This document shows, one piece after another, positions 9,318 to 18,800 of a DNA stretch of 64,000 bases. Made by a program: the position numbers and the translations under genes. The notes beneath the pieces are model-generated. The model ran no database searches. It saw only the letters and a program-made list of their open reading frames with translations, and had not been told where the DNA came from. The stretch lies in NCBI GenBank assembly GCA_963578105.1, contig CAUZBP010000001.1:186001-250000 (forward strand). Reading direction: 5' to 3'. Source of the stretch: GCA-2718815 sp963578105. Lineage in GTDB: Bacteria; Planctomycetota; Planctomycetia; Pirellulales; Pirellulaceae. How positions within the stretch are numbered: the stretch's first letter is position 1; every line of letters begins with the position of its first letter.

Positions 9318-10235
9318 ATGGAAAAGCTTGTCATCACCGTGACCACGGACTGTACCGGTTCTTATCCGCGCAATCCCCACCTCATTCCCTGTGACGATGC
9401 CAAGGGCGTGGCCCAGGAGTACGTTCGGGCTCTTGATGCGGGCGCGACCGTTGTTCACACCCATGGTGCCTACACCCACGATCCGGTCGTTCAGGCCGAT
9501 GGTCGCAAACTGTCCATTCCCATCATGGACGGCTGGCGTGTGATCACCGAGACCGTGCGGGCGCGAAACAACCCCATCCTGCAGTTCGGCCTGGCCAGCA
9601 TGCGGTTGGAGCAGAAGCTCGAGCTGTGGAGTACGCTCCGGCCCGACATGAGCTCGATTAACTTCAACTCGCACGACGAGTACTTCCAGCCGGATCCCGA
9701 CCACCCGCCCTTCAGCGTCTATTCGGTCCATCCCATCCCGGAGCTCAGGGAGTACGCGCGGTTGGCCCGAAAGCATGGCGTCAAGCTCGAAATCGAGTGC
9801 TTCAACACCGGCGCTTTCTGGGCGATTCAAAAGATACGGTCGGGAGATTTCTGGACGGACGAGGGCATTCGGGAGAAGGAGCCGGATCTCCTGGCCGATC
9901 CGATCTGGCTTACACTGTTTTTTGGCTGGGACGGCCAGGGCTGGACGCCGCCGACGGTGAAGGCTCTGCAATACATGGTCGATAACCTGCCGCAGCAGGC
10001 GAATTGGAGCATGAGCTGCATGGAGCCGCCGAACTACTGGGCCATGGTGGCCCACACGATTGCGATCGGTGGACATGTGCGCATCGGCATGGAGGACTGC
10101 CCCTTTGTCGAGGACGGCGTGTATGCCAAAACGAATGCCGAGCTCGTCGAGAAGGCGGTGCGAATCGCGCGGGAAATCGGCAGGGAGATCGCGTCGCCCG
10201 AGGAGGCGCGCCGGATCGTGGGAATCGAAACTTGA
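9318..10235 (+). CDS. BKACE / DUF849 family protein (3-keto-5-aminohexanoate cleavage enzyme-like)
   Basis: 305 residues. The protein has the family start (LVITVTTDCTGSYPRNPHLIP), the VVHTHGA segment containing the two metal-binding His residues, a SINFNSHDEYF strand, EIECFNTGAF and the late HVRIGMED motif whose Glu is a zinc ligand in characterised members. The family uses zinc to condense a beta-keto acid with acetyl-CoA and release acetoacetate and a new CoA ester. The substrate in this organism is unknown. The gene closes a tight run with an epimerase and an Ldh2-type dehydrogenase, which could produce the beta-keto acid. Confidence 0.85.
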   Translation: MEKLVITVTTDCTGSYPRNPHLIPCDDAKGVAQEYVRALDAGATVVHTHGAYTHDPVVQADGRKLSIPIMDGWRVITETVRARNNPILQFGLASMRLEQKLELWSTLRPDMSSINFNSHDEYFQPDPDHPPFSVYSVHPIPELREYARLARKHGVKLEIECFNTGAFWAIQKIRSGDFWTDEGIREKEPDLLADPIWLTLFFGWDGQGWTPPTVKALQYMVDNLPQQANWSMSCMEPPNYWAMVAHTIAIGGHVRIGMEDCPFVEDGVYAKTNAELVEKAVRIAREIGREIASPEEARRIVGIET

Positions 10236-10448
10236 AGCGAAGCGGAGCAATGCCGCTGTGCCCTGTTGTCAAACTGAGAAAACTGCAGGCTTTGCCGCTG
10301 GGGCCGGATTTCGATAACCATAGGCCCCCGGTCTAACATTTGATAAAATCAAACCTGCGCCCGGCCCGCCTGGTCTGGTAACCGCCGGTGACGGTCTTCT
10401 ACCGTGCGTTTGACTATCGTGGAACCGAACCTGTAGGGAAGTAAGAGT

Positions 10449-10970
10449 ATGAAATGCCCAAACTGCCAAACTGATTTGCAGGCCATCGACTACGAGGGTC
10501 TCTCCATTGAAACCTGCAGTCAGTGCAATGGCGAATGGCTTGACAGCGACGAGCTTGGCAAGGTCGTCGCCATTCGAGAGGTCAGGTTCAATTCTGAAGA
10601 AAAACGAGCGATTGCCGAATCGACCACGATCAAGGGTGTCGTGTTGGAGGATGTTGACCGTGATTTAAAGTGTCCCAAATGTGACGGCATCACGGACGCA
10701 TTAAATTACGGTGGTGATACCGGGATCATCATTGATCGTTGCACGGTCTGTCACGGTCTCTGGCTAGATGACCGTGAATTGGAGAAAATTCAAATGCTCA
10801 TCGAAGGCTGGGATGATGCCTTGCCTGCAGATTTGGAAAAATATGGACCAAAGCTTCGATACGTCGCCGCCGAGCTTGACGATGCGGATGATGTGGCAGT
10901 CAGCCGCCTACCGTTTATCGGCAAGTTCATCAACTCCATCATCAACGGGATCCTGGACGTCGTTAACTGA
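10449..10970 (+). CDS. Double TFIIB-type zinc-ribbon protein
   Basis: 173 residues with two zf-TFIIB-like zinc ribbons. The first is MKCPNCQTDL...ETCSQCNGEWLDSDEL and the second LKCPKCDGI...DRCTVCHGLWLDDREL; each has CxxC...CxxC followed by the conserved (E/L)WLD.xEL. The C-terminal ~50 residues are acidic and end in a short hydrophobic segment (LPFIGKFINSIINGILDVV). The function of this widespread bacterial family is not established. No operon partner is evident; the gene stands alone with ~200-bp gaps on either side. Confidence 0.8.
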   Translation: MKCPNCQTDLQAIDYEGLSIETCSQCNGEWLDSDELGKVVAIREVRFNSEEKRAIAESTTIKGVVLEDVDRDLKCPKCDGITDALNYGGDTGIIIDRCTVCHGLWLDDRELEKIQMLIEGWDDALPADLEKYGPKLRYVAAELDDADDVAVSRLPFIGKFINSIINGILDVVN

Positions 10971-11259
10971 AAGTCGAATTGCCGGGGGCAAGTCCGTTGC
11001 CTGAATGGTTTCTGCGCCATTGCGGGGTTGCCGGAGTCAATGTGTCGACGTTCGACGTGATTAGCCCCTGAAGCCAGGCCCACTTCCGACGGTTTCCGGT
11101 GAACATCCGTCTGGTTACCATGAACCAAGGCAGCCCTTTGGTGAATTCGGTGAGAAGTTGGTCGTGTGATCGGCTGTGCGTGGTCCGGACTCTGCTCTAC
11201 CCTCAAGGCAACATGGATCGATTCCTGAGCGGCCAATCTTTCCATCGGAGAGTACTATC

Positions 11260-11754
11260 GTGAAACGTGGGCCAGGAACTTGCTTGATTGTTTTTCTGTC
11301 GCTCTTGGCAGCGCCAGCAGTTTCGCTGTCAGCCGACGAGGATGAGTTGCCACCCGGGTTGGAAGAGGCAATCAAGGACCCCGCCATTCCTGTGATCATC
11401 GACGCGACCATTGCCAAATTCACCAAGGAAGGTTACGCACAGATCAAGGTCAACGAGGTGTACAAAGCCCCCCGGGATCCCGTTGACGGGACGGTCGTGA
11501 TTCCGTCCATCGTGAAAGGGTATCTCATGGATGCCATCAAGCGGCGAGTGGTCCCTATCAGGATCATCACAGACCGTGGCAAAACCCGCTTCTTGTTCTT
11601 CCTCGACGGGGATCTTCTGTTCTCAACCTATAACAACCAGTTCGAAATCCGTCCGGACACGGAAAATCAACTGGTAGTCGATACGGGCAGGGGCTGGAAA
11701 CCGTTGCCGGACATCGTGAAGCTGATTCCAGCCTCGAAGACCAAAAAGGACTAG
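11260..11754 (+). CDS. Hypothetical secreted protein
   Basis: 164 residues from the GTG at 11260, chosen because a CGGAGAG ribosome site lies about 8 bases before it and the result is a clean signal peptide (VKRGPGTCLIVFLSLLAAPAVSLSA). A longer GTG at 11176 only adds unlikely residues. The mature part contains VIIDATIAKFTKEGYAQIKVNEVYKAP and FLFFLDGDLLFSTYNNQFEIRP, which look like a small beta-rich periplasmic domain. No family was recognised. It is followed by a convergent small membrane protein. Confidence 0.65.
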   Translation: MKRGPGTCLIVFLSLLAAPAVSLSADEDELPPGLEEAIKDPAIPVIIDATIAKFTKEGYAQIKVNEVYKAPRDPVDGTVVIPSIVKGYLMDAIKRRVVPIRIITDRGKTRFLFFLDGDLLFSTYNNQFEIRPDTENQLVVDTGRGWKPLPDIVKLIPASKTKKD

Positions 11755-11802
11755 CCGGTGAAGACTCCATCCGGATTCACCTTCGCCTGCCCGGTCACTT
11801 GC

Positions 11803-12129
11803 TTATTCTTCTACGTCAAGCAGAGGGCGTAACCCGGGCGTCTCCCCGACAATGAATCCGCGCGTTCTGGGTGGATTATTGTACCGTCGTACGCTTCTTT
11901 CCAAGTCTTCACTTAACACACCCTGGGTCTGGCTCAAGGGGCCTGAAATGAGGAACAAGGTGACCAGGAAGGAAATCGCGAAGACGGCCAGTACCACGAA
12001 CCACAAAGCGATACCAGGTCCCAAACCGATGGTGGTTTTGGAAGGCAGTGAATCGGACCTGGGAGGGGTTGTTTCCACGGACTTCGTCCTGTCAATAAGT
12101 TTCAGGTTGAATGCTGGAACAGGAACCAA
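11803..12129 (-). CDS. Small single-pass membrane protein, unknown function
   Basis: 108 residues from a TTG start. The frame is open about 20 codons further upstream (reading ...TGVPEFDQPSDRWPGLVP), so the true start is uncertain. One clear transmembrane helix is present (GIALWFVVLAVFAISFLVTLFLISG), followed by a basic, Pro/Arg-rich tail (RRYNNPPRTRGFIVGETPG). The plus-strand reading of the same DNA lacks any such feature. No family recognised. Confidence 0.45.
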   Translation of the reverse strand: MVPVPAFNLKLIDRTKSVETTPPRSDSLPSKTTIGLGPGIALWFVVLAVFAISFLVTLFLISGPLSQTQGVLSEDLERSVRRYNNPPRTRGFIVGETPGLRPLLDVEE

Positions 12130-12237
12130 GCCCGGCCAGCGGTCGGATGGTTGATCAAATTCCGGTACCCCGGTTTTAAAACGAATCGTTTTCTACAGCG
12201 TCAGCCGTTGTGTGGGGGTATCTTGTGACAAATGGAA

Positions 12238-12591
12238 TCAGACTTTTTCGAAAGCAATCAGCGCCCTGTTTTCGTCTTGATAAATGTCCATTATTTTGTG
12301 CAGCCGCATCAGCTTAAATACTTCCATGATCTCTTCCGAGATGCTGCATAATTTTAAATGCGTATTCTCTTGCTTGCATTTTTTGTTGAGCTTGGTCAGT
12401 TTTCCCAGCATGGCAGACGACATGAAACGAACGTCACTGAAGTTCAGCAGCAACTTTCCCCATTCGGATCGATCGGCCATCTTTTCAAGTTCTGCACCGA
12501 TCTGTTGAATGGTCGTCTGATTGAGAATTCGTGATTCTGTGAAGTAGACGACAAGAACCTTGCCATTGGTCTGCGACATTAAAGCGGACAA
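12238..12591 (-). CDS. STAS-domain protein (anti-sigma factor antagonist-like)
   Basis: 117 residues forming a complete STAS domain: the first strand VLVVYFTESRI, the LLLNFSDVRFMSSAMLGKLTKL region with the Ser that is phosphorylated in SpoIIAA-type proteins, and the closing LKLCSISEEIMEVFKLMRLHKIMDIYQDENRALIAF. The TTG at 12591 is preferred over the ATG at 12579 because a full AAGGAG lies seven bases before the TTG but about 19 before the ATG. Expected role is in a partner-switching (kinase/phosphatase/anti-sigma) circuit; no RsbW- or SpoIIE-like partner is in the window. It lies downstream of the efflux operon on the same strand, after a 172-bp gap. Confidence 0.8.
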   Translation of the reverse strand: MSALMSQTNGKVLVVYFTESRILNQTTIQQIGAELEKMADRSEWGKLLLNFSDVRFMSSAMLGKLTKLNKKCKQENTHLKLCSISEEIMEVFKLMRLHKIMDIYQDENRALIAFEKV

Positions 12592-12763
12592 CTTCTCGCT
12601 CCTTGGTGTGATCCTGGTATGGTGGCCAGTTACTATTTTAGATGGTGGAACACACGGCGCGGAGAGGGGAAAATAGCGCTACGCTGGGATGAGGAGAAAA
12701 GGGGACGAGAATCGAAACCACTGCCAGGTGGCCACCACGGGCAAAGGGGTGCGGGTGGCTGGG

Positions 12764-14470
12764 TTAGCCGGCCGCATCGGGCGCCGTTGGCGTTTGGGGT
12801 GAGCGCCCGAGGGTTCTCAATAGCCTGTACTGCGTGCGGTTGTAGTTGGCGACGGATTTCGCATGGGCGTCCAGGGCAGATACGCGAGCTCGGATCGCCT
12901 GCAGTAATTCGATGGGTAAACCTTCTCCCTCGGTGATGCGCTGCAGGTTTAAATGATAGCTTTCACCGGCTGCGGTGACGCGCCGCAGGGCCGTTTCCAT
13001 TTGTGTCGAGTAACTGGCAACGTCGTTGTAAGAGGTGACGATTTCTGTCACCACCCGGTCTCGCATCCACTGCGTTTGCAATTGGGCCTGTCTGAGTTGA
13101 GCCAGACGCTGCCGGTAGACGGCGTGATTACCGATGCCTGCGTTTTGAAGTTCCCAGACAGCAAGCACATCGACGTCACTGCGACTACCCTGATGCTCAA
13201 ACGTGGAACTGGGACCACCTCCGAACGTGCCGCCACTGGCTCCCGCTTGAACATTGGGCAACCAGGGACGCCAATGCTCCTGCCTGGTGTGGAACATCGC
13301 TGCCTGGACCAGGGACTGCTGTTCCCGCAATTCTGGCCGGTTTGCCAGGCCTTCGTTGATTAAATCGCTGACGGCCAGCGACTGGTCGACAAGGTTCAAA
13401 GGAACGATTGTCGTTTCTGCGGGAACGAGCGTCGCTTGAGGGTCCAGTCTCAGCATGCGAGTGAGGTTAACGCTGTGGGAGACTGTCAGGCGGTGTGTGT
13501 CTTCGACCGCTTGCTCCCAAAATGCGAGTTCTGTGTCTGCGCGGTCAACTTCGGTTTTACTGCCGGCGCCTTCCTGTTCAAACGTGACGACCAGGTCGTA
13601 CATTTGCTGGGAGGAATCCTTTCCGACTTTGGCGTTGGCGTGCAAAGCGTGTGCTTCCAGCAGGTCGAAGTAAGCCTCGGCAATTTCCAGAAGTGCTCGA
13701 TTGACTGTCGCCAATTCCGCTGATCCCGCCGCATCGACTTTCCACGCGGCTGCACGTTTCTCAAAGATGGCATCGGATAGCGAAAGGTTGACCATCATTC
13801 GCATGGGTCCACTGGATCCGCCAGCGAGCGGAACGTTTCCCAGCCCCGCTCCACCTCCTACAAACAGCGAGTTTCGATTGACTTCCAGCACCGTTCCTTC
13901 GGTTTCCTGCAGGCGACCGTCGTGCTTGTTCCATCCCACGCCAAAACGGAAAGAAGGCAACCAGTTGGCCCGGGCTTCGGTTAATTGCGCGTGACTCTCG
14001 AGCAGTCTTTGGCGGGCCATCTGAATCTCCAGGTGGCTGGCTCCTCCTAACGCTAAGGCGTTGGCAAGATCGATTGGAACATCGATTGGAACATTGCGCT
14101 GGCCGGTCTGGACCGGTTGCAACTTGGGCACGGAATCTTCGGTGAGTGGTTGGACGGCTTGTACGACATCACCGGGCGGGCAGGGACCATCGTAGGAAAC
14201 CGGCCGTACCAGGTACGGGGCTCTGTGGTCCTGAGGCAAATCGACGGGAGGCAATCTGTGCAGCAATTGACCACTCGCAGACGTACCTTGCCTGCTCGAC
14301 ACGTCCTTTTCCGGAGCTTCTTTCACTGCGTCGGATGAAAACCAGCTCGACACGGCAGCTCGCAGTCTGCCTCCAGGAAAGCCCGGTCTCTCCGCATGTG
14401 CGCAGGGGGTGAACAGACTGTTTCCCCAGAGAATGGATCCAACTGCGAATAGCAACCATGCCCAACGCAT
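12764..14470 (-). CDS. TolC-family outer-membrane efflux channel
   Basis: 568 residues with a signal peptide (MRWAWLLFAVGSILWGNSLFTPCAHA) and an unusually long ~130-residue leader before the first OEP repeat. Two OEP-like halves follow, rich in long coiled-coil helices: IDLANALALGGASHLEIQMARQRLLESHAQLTEARANWLPSF and VSDLINEGLANRPELREQQSLVQAAMFHTRQEHWRPWLPNV mark the repeated helix-strand boundaries. It should form the trimeric channel for export across the outer membrane. It is the last gene of the RND operon, 39 bp after the adaptor, and has a GAGG ribosome site. The long proline-rich leader is the only oddity. Confidence 0.88.
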   Translation of the reverse strand: MRWAWLLFAVGSILWGNSLFTPCAHAERPGFPGGRLRAAVSSWFSSDAVKEAPEKDVSSRQGTSASGQLLHRLPPVDLPQDHRAPYLVRPVSYDGPCPPGDVVQAVQPLTEDSVPKLQPVQTGQRNVPIDVPIDLANALALGGASHLEIQMARQRLLESHAQLTEARANWLPSFRFGVGWNKHDGRLQETEGTVLEVNRNSLFVGGGAGLGNVPLAGGSSGPMRMMVNLSLSDAIFEKRAAAWKVDAAGSAELATVNRALLEIAEAYFDLLEAHALHANAKVGKDSSQQMYDLVVTFEQEGAGSKTEVDRADTELAFWEQAVEDTHRLTVSHSVNLTRMLRLDPQATLVPAETTIVPLNLVDQSLAVSDLINEGLANRPELREQQSLVQAAMFHTRQEHWRPWLPNVQAGASGGTFGGGPSSTFEHQGSRSDVDVLAVWELQNAGIGNHAVYRQRLAQLRQAQLQTQWMRDRVVTEIVTSYNDVASYSTQMETALRRVTAAGESYHLNLQRITEGEGLPIELLQAIRARVSALDAHAKSVANYNRTQYRLLRTLGRSPQTPTAPDAAG

Positions 14471-14509
14471 TACTTCGTCGCCTCACTTCGAACCGGATTT
14501 ACGGTTCAT

Positions 14510-15814
14510 TCAGGGTCTGAGTACCTGGCCATCCTTGACAGCATCGAATCCACTCACGATCACGCGATCGCCAGCTTGAATTTCACCACCGATCGCAACC
14601 ATTTCATTCTGAACATGAAGTTTCTGGACAGGGGTTCTGCGGCAGATCCCGGAGTCGTCAATCTGTAGGACGTACTCGCTGCCTGGTTCCTCGGACCGGA
14701 TCGCCGACACAGGAAGTGAAGGAATTTGCTCGTACACTTCCAGTTGAACGATAGCCTTTCCGTAGTCACCAGGTTTCAACGGGCGGCGTCGGCTGACCGG
14801 ATCGATAGGATTGTCCAGGTCGATTTCCGCACGCATCATTCTTGAATCGGGATGAAACACTCCTGCATGTCGTGAAATCCGTAGCGCCTGCCTGTCTGGC
14901 GCCCGTATACTGTGCAAGGTTTGGTCATCAATTCCTCTCACACCATGCAGCTGGACGGGATCTCCGTTATTCAGCTTGGATCCTTCTTCGATCGCCAACA
15001 TGACCACGGCTTTTAATTTTTCTACGCGTTCGACCTGAAACAGAACCTGCGCATCTCGGTTGCTTGAGGGAGGACTGACATAAGCGCCCGGATCGACCAT
15101 GCGGGCGGTGATGACTCCGTTGAAAGGAGCCTGGATTTTACTGTAACTCATGATGGCCCGGGATTTTTCCAACTCTGCCTCAGCCACTTTTACAGCTGCC
15201 ACGGCGCCTGTTGCGTGTGCCTTGGCCGCATTCACTTCTGCGTGGATTCTTTCCAGCGAAGCCTCCACCGCGTCGTATGCGTAGTTCGCTTCGTCCAACT
15301 TGACTTGCTTGAGCGCACCTGCCGCGACCAGATTTCTCATGCGGTGTAATTCACTTTTCCGCAGCTTGAGTAGTGCGTTTTGTTCGGCGAGCTGGGATTC
15401 AGCTTTGATAACTTCAGTACGTTGGCTGTGAAGATTGGCTTGGGCCTGCTCAATCATACGGATCTTGCGAGTTATTTCTGCTTTCATCTCGGGAAGGTCA
15501 AGTCGAGCCAGTACCTGACCGGTAACGACGGAATCACCGATGTCCACCAACAATTCTTTGATGTAGCCATCGACGCGCGATACTAAGCTGGCCGATTCGT
15601 AACCTTCGATGGTGACCGGCAGTTCGACCTGGTCCACGAAGTCACGTAATTTGACCTCCTGAGTTTCGATCACCGGCATGGCTGGCCGGGGGTTGTCTGA
15701 CGCCTTCTTGGTGGATGGAATTTCCTGGTTCAAGCAACCCGGGAAGAGGCCAAGACTGAGTAGGCACGCTCCCAGGGCGAATGGTTGGACGAGTTTTCTA
15801 AAACGGGAATTCAC
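14510..15814 (-). CDS. RND efflux periplasmic adaptor (MFP/HlyD family), lipoprotein
   Basis: 434 residues from a GTG with AGGAG eight bases upstream. The lipobox LSLGLFPGC directs lipidation, as in AcrA-like adaptors. The biotinyl-lipoyl-like hairpin halves are visible (VDGYIKELLVDIGDSVVTGQVLARLDLPEMKAEI and SYSKIQAPFNGVITARMVDPGAYV), separated by a long alpha-hairpin (residues ~95-200) rich in Ala/Glu. The C-terminal membrane-proximal domain ends with IQAGDRVIVSGFDAVKDGQVL. The protein should bridge the inner-membrane pump and the outer channel. Eleven bases separate it from the pump gene. Confidence 0.9.
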   Translation of the reverse strand: MNSRFRKLVQPFALGACLLSLGLFPGCLNQEIPSTKKASDNPRPAMPVIETQEVKLRDFVDQVELPVTIEGYESASLVSRVDGYIKELLVDIGDSVVTGQVLARLDLPEMKAEITRKIRMIEQAQANLHSQRTEVIKAESQLAEQNALLKLRKSELHRMRNLVAAGALKQVKLDEANYAYDAVEASLERIHAEVNAAKAHATGAVAAVKVAEAELEKSRAIMSYSKIQAPFNGVITARMVDPGAYVSPPSSNRDAQVLFQVERVEKLKAVVMLAIEEGSKLNNGDPVQLHGVRGIDDQTLHSIRAPDRQALRISRHAGVFHPDSRMMRAEIDLDNPIDPVSRRRPLKPGDYGKAIVQLEVYEQIPSLPVSAIRSEEPGSEYVLQIDDSGICRRTPVQKLHVQNEMVAIGGEIQAGDRVIVSGFDAVKDGQVLRP

Positions 15815-15825
15815 AACAGCAACTC

Positions 15826-18800
15826 CTATGACACAGCGACCTGAACCGTTTCCTCCCGGTCAGTGTTGCCGGGCGGTTTTTTCATCATCACGTACAGGCA
15901 GGGTACCACCAGCAAGGACAGAATCGTGGCCCCCAGCACTCCCCCGATGATGGCCCTGGCCAGTGGTGCGTTGGCTTCGCTACCTGTAAATCCGATTGCC
16001 ATCGGTAATAAAGCCAGCCAGGTGGTTAAAGAAGTCATCAGGATGGGACGAAATCGAACCTTGGCTGAATCGAGAATCGCGTCACGCACCGTCAGTCCAT
16101 CCTGGAGACGCCGGTTTGCGAAATCGACCAGCACGATCGAATACTCAACTACGATACCCACCATCATAATGATACCCATGAAGGCCATGATGGATAGATT
16201 CGTGTGTGTCAAATACAAAACCACAACGACTCCGATGAATCCCAAGGGGACCGTCAATAAAACGATCAAGGGATCAAGGAAACTACGAAATTGGGCCACC
16301 ATGACTAAATACACGAGGATCGTCGCAATAATCAAGCCACCACTAAATTGCACGATCGCTTCGCGCATCGAGTGGACTTCACCCATCATACGGAAGCTGA
16401 TGCCCTTCAGATCAAGGCCCGCCTGTCGACCATCAGACAGTGGCGAACGCTCGATTTCTTTCACCGTCACTTCTCCGTTTTTAACTTCAAGATCCGTAAA
16501 ATACCCGACGCGGTAAAGAGCTCCTCGCTCATCGGCGTCCGGTTTGGCGCCAAGTTCCTCCAGGCCGGTCTCAATCTTTCTTACCACCGATCCCACATCG
16601 AAATTGGGGAGGACGTTGCAGTACACATCTGTCACGCGCTGAATGTTACGGTGATGGACCACGGCCGGTCCGATCCCGGTGGAGATTGTCGCCACGTTGC
16701 CTAGCCGTCGCGGACCAAATTTGTCGCCGCCGATAGGGATGTTCTTCAACGTCTCAATGCTCTTCAAATCCTCCTCCAGATACTGGACGCCGAAAAAGTA
16801 GTGATTTCCTTTATTTTTGTCGACCCAGAATGCGGGGTCGAAACCGACCGTGCTGTTGGTGGCCGCCACCAGGTTCTTGGCCATGTCTTCGGCAAAAATT
16901 CCCTGTCGCGCGGCGAGTTCGCGATCCATTTTGATGTTGAGCACCGGGTAGTCGATGCGCTGCGCAATACGGACATCAGCAGTGCCTGGAGTCTTTTCTG
17001 CCACCTCGACAATCATTTTGGCAACCCGCTGGGCTTTTTCGAGATTTGAACTCTGGATTTGGAAGTGAACCGGCGAAGGCTCGCCCATATTCAATGCGGC
17101 CCTCAGCATGCCGCCCGTATCGAAGGAGAACTCGACGTCTGGATACTTTTGGTTGAGTTGACCACGAAGTTTTTCGACGTACGTAAAGATGCTTTCCCGA
17201 CCCTTTGTCTGCACCAACATGAACGTATCCATCGCACCGGTGTTGGGCGTGTACGCTGCTGGCCAGTCCATCAAGACGCCCGTGTTGGAGACAAGTAAAA
17301 TCAGGTCTGATTCGGGATTCTGTTCAACACCCGCGGTAAACCCCGGGTCTGGCTGGCCAATTAAATCGACAATGTCCCTCTCGATTTTGGCAATTCGTTT
17401 TTCTGTGATTTCAATTCGGGTGCCGGTTGGCATGCGAACAAAAATTTGAACCTGACTGGAATCGATTTGTGGAAACAGTTCACGCCCCATGAGGTTCGTC
17501 ATACAGAACAACGCCAATGCAAAGGCAGCCGCTGCTGCCACAATGACCACGTATCGTATCTGCAGGACGCCGGCCAGGAGTTTCTGATAAACGACAGCCA
17601 GAAATCCCGCACTTTCTTCACGCCTGGGACCGTCGCCGACGCTGAGGAATCGCGAACAGTACGCTGGCACCAGCGTAATCGAGAGGATGTAAGATGCGAA
17701 AATGGAGATGCTGGCCGCGACCGCCAACGGAGTGAACAAAAACTTTGCCAAGCCCGACAGGAACACCACTGGGAAAAAGACAATCACAAAGGTGACCGTT
17801 GCCACCAGCATCGGAATCGCAACTTCATTGGTACCGTCAAGCGCGGCCTGCGGAGCTGACTTGCCCAGTTGAGCATGGCGCACAACGTTTTCCAGTACCA
17901 CAATCGACTGGTCGACCAGAATGCCAATGGCCAATGCCAGACCGCCGATCGTCATGGCGTTGATTGTGTCTCCTCGGAAATACATGCCGAAAATCGATAC
18001 TAGAATCGCGAGCGGAATCGCCAGAATAATGATCACGGTGTAGCGGAGGTTGCGTAGAAAAATGAAAACAACGAGTCCAGCGAGTACGGCTCCGAGCGTG
18101 GCCGCAAGTTGCAGTGCGTAGTTACTCCGTTCGATACCAACCGACTGGTCCATGGCGACACTGAGCGCCAGCGACTCCATCTTTGGATTTTCGGAGCGTT
18201 CGACTTTTAAACGCAACTCGATGTTGCGTAGCTGTTGTTTGATTTGTTTCACGATGGAGATCGTGTTGGCGCCCGGTTGACGATAAATCGGAATGTAGGC
18301 TTTGCGTGATCCGTTCACTCGGACGATGTTGGTTTGAATTTGATTCGCCTGGCCGTTCACATAACCGATGTCCCGCATGAGAACGGGAGCCAGGCCGGGA
18401 ATTAACTTGATAGGCGTGTCGTTCAGTTCTTCCCACTTCTCCACGTTGGCGTTGGTGAAGATCTGGAGCTCTTGTTCCCCGATTTTTATACTGCCGGCAG
18501 GAATGAGCACATTTTGTTTGAGTAGCGCCTGCTGCACATCAAGCAGGGATAGATTGTGTGCTTCAAGCTTTTCGCGATCAACGTAGGCCAGGACACGGCG
18601 TAACTTCCCGCCGTAAACTGCAGGAGCGATCACACCCTGTATCGATTGCAGCTTGTTCCTCAGTTCGTAATAAGCAATGTCATACAGTTCTGTTTCGTCC
18701 ATCAGCGGATTGGAAACGATGACCAAACAAAGTGGAACGTTGGCTGTTGGATCGAAAGGCATTGTCATCGGAGGAATCGTGCCCGGTGGCAGATAAAACA

